Source of the DNA: Ochromonas danica
Lineage: Eukaryota > Sar > Chrysophyceae > Chromulinales > Chromulinaceae
Direction of reading: 5' to 3'
DNA: 64,000 bases
Assembly: GCA_015146655.1 (NCBI GenBank)
Contig: VKHL01000138.1
Location: 1-64,000, forward strand
A program made the translations under genes and the position numbers. The notes below the pieces were generated by a model that did not search any database, was not told where the DNA came from, and saw only the letters and a program-made list of their open reading frames with translations. Of the stretch, positions 59,001 through 64,000 are shown one piece after another; within the stretch, counting starts at the first letter, position 1, and each line of letters begins with the position of its first letter.

Positions 59001-60520
59001 ATGGAGATTACGCGGGAAGTTTGCTTCTTCATCATCAAAGACATTTTACGAGATTTGGAACTGCGAGTAGCACCACCACGATCCTCAATACGTTCAATGA
59101 GCAGACGTCCTGATCCAGCACAAGGCTTGGTGATGATTGGGGGGAGCTCTAACGCTTTTTCCTCATCAATGGTGCTATCTATGACTGACAAAGAAGCTAC
59201 AGAAGAGATGTTTCGAGCTCGAATAGCACCTTTTGAAGATGATTCACCAGTATCAGAAAGTCTCCCACTTACTGATCGATCGACAACATCAGTATTTGAA
59301 TAGTGTAAAGCTTGATTATAACAAGCTTGTGTAACAACAACCTGTTGTGGACCAGCATCTTCAATACAACCTGCCAACTCACTTACACAAGCACCGTTGA
59401 GAAGATAGACCCATTGGTCATGTAATCCACCCAAGAAAGCTATCTTCATCTCCCCATAGCTTACACCGATATGGGCACTTAATTGACTGGTTTTCTTCTC
59501 TTTGTGAGCACGCAAGACACAAGCACATTCAATAGCACGATAACATGCTGATCGATGCTCACTATTTGCCTTTTCTTCTTCAAATCCTTGTTCGTCATCA
59601 TCATTTTCTGGCGAATCTAGGAAGACACAGATCAAAGCATCTCCAGCAAAGGCCACAACTACAATATCATACAACAGCAATCACACATTTGAAAAGGACA
59701 AACATTTAGAGAACCAACTTTAAATAACCGCTTATTTAGAGAATCACTTACCATCTCCTTGAAATTCATACACTGTTTTGACAAGAGCTCCAAGGAAGAC
59801 ATTTGTAGCTTCTCGAAGATCATCTAATCCACTCACACCTTTTTGACACATGGCACCCGAAAACTTGGAAAATCCAGAAATATCTGCTAACATACAAGCT
59901 CCAACAAATGTAAAAGTTAAGACACCTTCACTTTCACAATTTAAAGGTGATTTATCACGTAAACAAGTTAATAAAAGATTTGGACAAAATGTTAGAATTT
60001 GATCCGCTCCTTTTTCATTTCCTAATCCAAACATATTACTAATATGTGCTGTATAATTAGAGACTTTATTTTTCAGATATAAATTAGATAATGCTTGTAA
60101 TAAGGAATGTGCTTCAAAGGGTGTTTCTTCTGTTCCACGATAACGTGAACCTGTCCAACCATGTGCTTTAAGAATACGTTGTAATTCTATATCATGTGTT
60201 GATGATAACACTTCAGCTGATAATTCTTCAAATTGTCGTATATATTCTTTTTCTTGTGTGACAACTTCCATATTTGTTGTTAAATAGTTAATTAATGTTT
60301 CCACGGAATTACTAGGTGGATTACTATTTTGACTTAGAAAAGAAGAAACAGAACCTGATCGTACACGTGAAGAAGGTGATCCTTGTCCTGCACTAAAATC
60401 AACAGATCGTGCACGATAAGGTTTGTTTCTTAATTGCATAACAGCTTCTTCTAATCCTTCTTGAAATTCATCACTATTGAGAATTTGAGATGGATGAATT
60501 TTTCGACTATTTTTTAACAT
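56026..60520 (-). CDS. Soluble (type 10-like) adenylyl cyclase with AAA/STAND ATPase region
   Basis: Exon 1 is 60520-59752, exon 2 59658-56688 and exon 3 56605-56026, with introns of 93 nt (59659-59751) and 82 nt (56606-56687). All joins keep the frame. The product is about 1,439 residues. Two class III cyclase domains are present. C1 (about 205-340) has CMLADISGFSKFSGAM and, across intron 1, GDVVAFAGDALICVF, giving both metal-binding Asp. C2 (about 500-680) has VTTMFLSLDSYSAEL, SIGITTGNVFCGNVGAVERR and YAGIGNEVNLAARLM, with the transition-state Asn/Arg. Then comes a P-loop ATPase (Walker A GMPGTGKST, about 742; Walker B KVAIIIEDAHYCDELSW, about 950) and helical repeats. This is the layout of mammalian ADCY10, the bicarbonate-activated cAMP source, though shorter (ADCY10 is about 1,610). 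The start is the ATG at 60520 (MLKNSRKIHP). Confidence 0.9.
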
Positions 60521-61028
60521 TTTCTTCTGATATAAATAATAGAATGAATTCAAAGAATTGATAAAAAAATACCTTTTTAGTTAGATAATAACCATTATCA
60601 ATGATAAATGATAATTAAGAACAAGAGATCAGAAGACAAGATTGTCACAAAACAAGGAAATTCGTCGTCCTCGCCTCATACCCTCACTTGGCTTTAACTT
60701 AACTCGACCTTCACTCTGACCAGCCGTTTCCTTCCGTTACACATGGCCTAATCTGGAGATCTGGGGACTTGGCGCCCACTACAGGCCTCTTCTACCTCAA
60801 AAAACCCAGAGAGCCAGATCTCCAGATTAGACCTGAGGTGACGGAGTGGATATACTTTTAGGAATGGCAGAGGGCATTGTTAGATCGAACACCATTATGG
60901 GGTTAGATTTGTGTTCCGTGCTTTACATACAACGAACTCTAGCTATAAGCTACCCAAAGACAGAGAGTTGTATTTATCAAAAACAACACGAACGCTTTCA
61001 AAGTATATTACAAAATAAATGCATTAAC
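60521..61028. other. Intergenic with a 17-bp inverted repeat
   Basis: This region separates the start of the cyclase from the 3' end of the six-exon gene. Its main feature is the hairpin-forming repeat at 60748-60830, listed separately. No gene is seen. Confidence 0.5.
60748..60830. repeat. 17-bp perfect inverted repeat, 49-bp spacer
   Basis: The arm CTAATCTGGAGATCTGG (60748-60764) and its exact reverse complement (60814-60830) flank 49 bp of GC-richer DNA. Each arm also contains the shorter palindrome CCAGATCTCCAGA-like AGATCT core. It could form a cruciform or RNA hairpin, or be the termini of a tiny nonautonomous element. Confidence 0.85.
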
Positions 61029-63276
61029 TTATGAATCCATTGACTCGAGAAGAAGATCTTCATCTTGATAAGGTTGTACACTTTCGTCTAAATCATCGTC
61101 AAAACTCCCATCACTGTGTACACGTCTGAAAATACCGTCTGAAAAGCTTGGATTGTTATTACTCCTTGATGCTGGGCGAGCACTGGCAAAAGGAGTTCTG
61201 GTCAGAGCTTGTCCAGCATTATCTTCATCTTCACCCTCCTCTGCTTCGATATCATGACCTTGATCATCTTCATCTTGATCATCCTCAAGCAACTCAGTGG
61301 GTAGATCTTCTTGGACTTCTTCCAGACCTTCCTCATAAAGTATGTCTGCCATTAAACGGGCTAAGTCTGGCTTGCGATGGAAGAGTTCTCGCAAATCTCC
61401 AACTGTCAAACGAGAGTCATCAAACTCTTCATATTCTCCCAGTAGCACACGAACATAACGGCCATCGCCGCCTTTCACAAGAAAATCTGCAGACTGTCTC
61501 ACCGAATCATGGTTCAGATTGTGCAAACGATGTTGACTGAAGGCATCATCACGAGATTTTCTATTTTGAACATCGCTTGCACTAGAAGTGGCCATCATAT
61601 CAGGGTCGGGTTGACCACTGCCAGCTGTGGTGGCAGACCCTGGTGTACGTGCTTCTGTTAACAATCGAGTGAGAGTTGAGCCCTTGGACAATGGAGATGG
61701 GCTGCCAGTTGATTGAAGATTTGTCGATGAAGAATGTGACGGAGCATCTTTTTTACCATGACTTCCACCACTTTTCTTAGCGCCGCTTTGGAGTGGGGTA
61801 GCTGCCTTTGCACCTCCTTTGCTACTGGGTGGTACAGGCGAGCCAGTGCCAGGCTAGACAGAGGGCAGTTTCCAAAGGACTTAATATTATTGTACTGCTA
61901 GGGACGATATCGACAATGGTGAAAAGGAAGACCTACCGCAATAAGAGGTGCCAAATAATCACGATATTCATCTTTTGTCCAAGCAGCAACAAAACGATCA
62001 TTTAGCAACTAAGTGCACAGTAACAACTGTTAATGAAGCAACACCAACTATGAGAATGATAGATGAATCACCTGAGTGCCTCGAAGAAGGGCTCCTTTGT
62101 AAGTATTGAATCCTCCACCATGCAAGGTACCATAGCCACTCATATTATCCGCCGTACAGGACTGGACATGTCTCCAAATGCTGAGAAACAGTCCCTTCAC
62201 CTTTGTTTCCGATGTCAAGGATCTCTTGTCCTGGAAAGCAACTAAAGCACATCGCACTAAACTCTATATTATAAGGAATTAATTAGACCAGCTGCATTTG
62301 CTATTATGACAAAAACCGTAACAAAAACAACTGGAAGATGGGGGTTTACCTCCCAAAACTCTGCAAAAGATATCCTTCGAAGTGCAGGAGAGGCATTAGT
62401 ACTAGAAGTAACATTAAGAAAAATATCACCCAAATCCAAAGAAGTTACACCCAGTCTATCGTATATACAAGACATCATATGGTAATTCAAAGTGTTGATT
62501 TTGTGACGCAAGTACTAAATGAGAACGATTGCTCTTACGATGTGACGATACCAAAATCAGTAGCAAATCGAATGAAATCTTCATATCCCATCTTATGAGA
62601 AGATGGACTTTCCTTTCTTAATCGTTGTTTTGCTTCTTCAATGAGCTCTCTTTGATCATCAAAGGTAGAGCCCATGTGTGTGGTAGAGCGCAACATATGC
62701 TTTCCTTTACGACTTTTATCTGAAGACATGGTATAAAACTTATAGAGTTCCATCAGAGCATCTTCATAATACTTGAAAAGCGCTTCAATAGGTGGTTGCT
62801 TGAGTAGATACTGTACACTAATAGGTTTGCGTCGAGGAGCCAAGGGTAACACATTATCCATGAGAAGTTGTTGCATCGCTTCTTCTTTAGATTTACAACT
62901 AGGATAGCATTTCTCAGCAATACGTATTAGACATGATAAAAATCCTTCAAAATCAATTTTGTCAGATTTATCTCCAATAATCAATATTGACTAATTGATT
63001 CAATGAGAGAATATCAATCAGTCACTGCTATGATAGAGGATTAGAGCTATCAATTAATGATTAACTTACCTTTGTTGGATTGGCTAATACAGCTGCATAG
63101 ATGAGATGAAGTTCAGCTGGTGTGATAGCACGTTCTGTCATGGTGGAATCCATCGCCATGATATCTTTACAAAATTTCACTAAATTAGTACAATGTAAAC
63201 GTGATGGATCTTTAGGATTTCCATTTAAACTATAAAATGTAAAGATATTCCATAATACTTCTTCTATAGAAGACAT
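61029..63276 (-). CDS. Uncharacterised six-exon protein with EF-hand/p25-like N-terminus
   Basis: The exons are 63276-63070, 62990-62539, 62455-62350, 62263-62072, 62008-61937 and 61853-61029. The five introns are 79, 83, 86, 63 and 83 nt, all GT-AG with the frame kept. The product is about 617 residues. The first ~130 residues (EVLWNIFTFYSLNGNPKDP, ITPAELHLIYAAVLANPTK, DKIDFEGFLSCLIRIAEKCYP) have the spacing of an EF-hand-like or p25-alpha helical domain: a Tyr-rich helix, then D-F-x-x-F-L and RIAEKCYP. I do not recognise the whole protein. The middle includes ASPALRRISFAEFWE and a Gly-rich GYGTLHGGGFNTYKG. The C-terminal 270 residues are disordered, Ser/Pro- then Asp/Glu-rich (EDDQDEDDQG). 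p25/EF-hand proteins often bind tubulin, so a cytoskeletal or flagellar role is possible but only a guess. It has the most introns of any gene here. Confidence 0.7.
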
Positions 63277-63613
63277 CTTTTAAATCACAAAGAATCAATC
63301 AAAATCATTAATTAAGATTTAGTCCACAGTGCCCTCGCTGCCTCCAACTGAAACTCCCCTGACAAGTTAAGCTTTTCAAAAACATCCTCAAAAACATATC
63401 GGTGAAGTCGTTTCAAGGCATTTGTTGGGCCTGCCTGCTCCCTTATTGTTGCTGTTGAACTCTCTCTGTCCTCGAGATCCCGTGTGGTTTTGGTTCAACG
63501 AAGCGGCAACTGGTCTTTGAGATGGGTTCAATCAACACAGCCTTTCCGTGGACCGCCCTTGGAAAGACAAAATATATCACAGTATTAAACCTGATTGGTT
63601 CCAGCTTATTACC
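63277..63613. other. Intergenic, divergent starts
   Basis: This 337-bp region lies between the start codons of the six-exon gene (minus) and the ParB-like gene (plus). It should carry both promoters. No clear motif or repeat is seen. Confidence 0.5.
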
Positions 63614-64000
63614 ATGAGATTCTTGGTATTTCTCTTCACTTTCTCGATTCTAGTAGTGAAACCCGTCCTGACCATGATCGACTGTGACGACGTCTTGTCG
63701 GACTCCACATCTTTCACAGGCTTGTGCAATAATAAATGGAAGAAGATCAAACCCCACATCAGACGTAAGCACCCTTCTTTCATCTTCGTCTTTCCTCAAC
63801 TTTCCTTTATCATATTTTATCCGAATTATTCTCCACAGCAACCCAGCCACAAGTGGGTTATGCCTGGGTCGCACGAAAGATCGAAGACGGCTTCACCTCG
63901 GCCAGTAATGCGCAAAACACAATTAACGAAGGTCCTATTCCCGTCATTCTTGGGCCAGGTTCGACGTTGTACATTGTAGACCACCACCACACCCTCTGTG
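63614..64000 (+). CDS. Secreted ParB-like (ParBc_2-type) protein, 5' part
   Basis: Exon 1 is 63614-63764, the 74-nt intron is 63765-63838 (AGAC/GTAAGC ... CCACAG), and exon 2 runs off the window at 64000. The start ATG opens a signal peptide (RFLVFLFTFSILVVKPVLT). After the intron the sequence reads PTQPQVGYAWVARKIEDGF, then IPVILGPGSTLYIVDHHHTL. This order of Q-x-x-V-G-Y, I-P-V-I-L-G-P-G and D-H-H-H is that of the ParBc_2 family of ParB-like putative nucleases. Secreted members occur in bacteria, oomycetes and algae; their substrate is not established. The family assignment is from memory of the motif. The C-terminus is outside the window. Confidence 0.7.

Overview
This is a nuclear contig from a eukaryote. 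Genes are mostly widely spaced and on both strands. Spliceosomal introns are short (mostly 59-93 nt, GT-AG), and there are no operons. The best guess is a stramenopile (heterokont) with a plastid. The reasons are the giant secreted/membrane protein built on Pro-Ser/Thr-x-Gln repeats joined to Ycf48-like propellers and a REJ/polycystin-type end, a protein with what looks like a bipartite, lumen-type plastid presequence, a hybrid histidine kinase, a soluble-type adenylyl cyclase and a hemerythrin. The lineage is an inference; no marker gene here settles it.

Layout. 1-398 is microsatellite DNA, probably the intron of a gene whose HNH/zinc-finger exon occupies 400-1644. 2190-28390 (minus) is one giant gene: signal peptide, Ycf48-like propeller, PSxQ repeat array, second propeller, a second array of about 14 kb, then a REJ/EGF/GPS-like ectodomain and a polytopic membrane end. 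An in-frame TAA at 4440-4442 separates the last part, and may lie in a small intron. 28749-30861 holds two divergent inositol-monophosphatase-family genes sharing an identical 586-bp core. 31219-34667 holds a CSA/ERCC8-like WD40 protein and an E2-family subunit of pyruvate dehydrogenase lacking the usual catalytic histidine. 35836-40256 holds a CAMK-like kinase and a Golgi-type glycosyltransferase. 40580-45723 holds a CcmI-like, probably plastid-targeted protein, a lone 5S rRNA gene, DNA topoisomerase I and a mitochondrial-type ribosomal protein L1.

45855-48099 is a perfect inverted repeat (997-bp arms around 251 N), each arm carrying a complete hemerythrin gene; it may be an assembly artefact. 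48196-52187 encodes symplekin, 52751-55066 a membrane hybrid histidine kinase, 56026-60520 a soluble-type adenylyl cyclase, 61029-63276 a six-exon gene of unknown function, and 63614-64000 the start of a secreted ParB-like protein.

The genes are a mixed set (DNA repair and topology, mRNA 3'-end formation, organelle metabolism and translation, signalling, cell surface) rather than one pathway. The most unusual items are the giant repeat protein, the gene-converted phosphatase pair, the E3BP-like PDH subunit and the hemerythrin palindrome.
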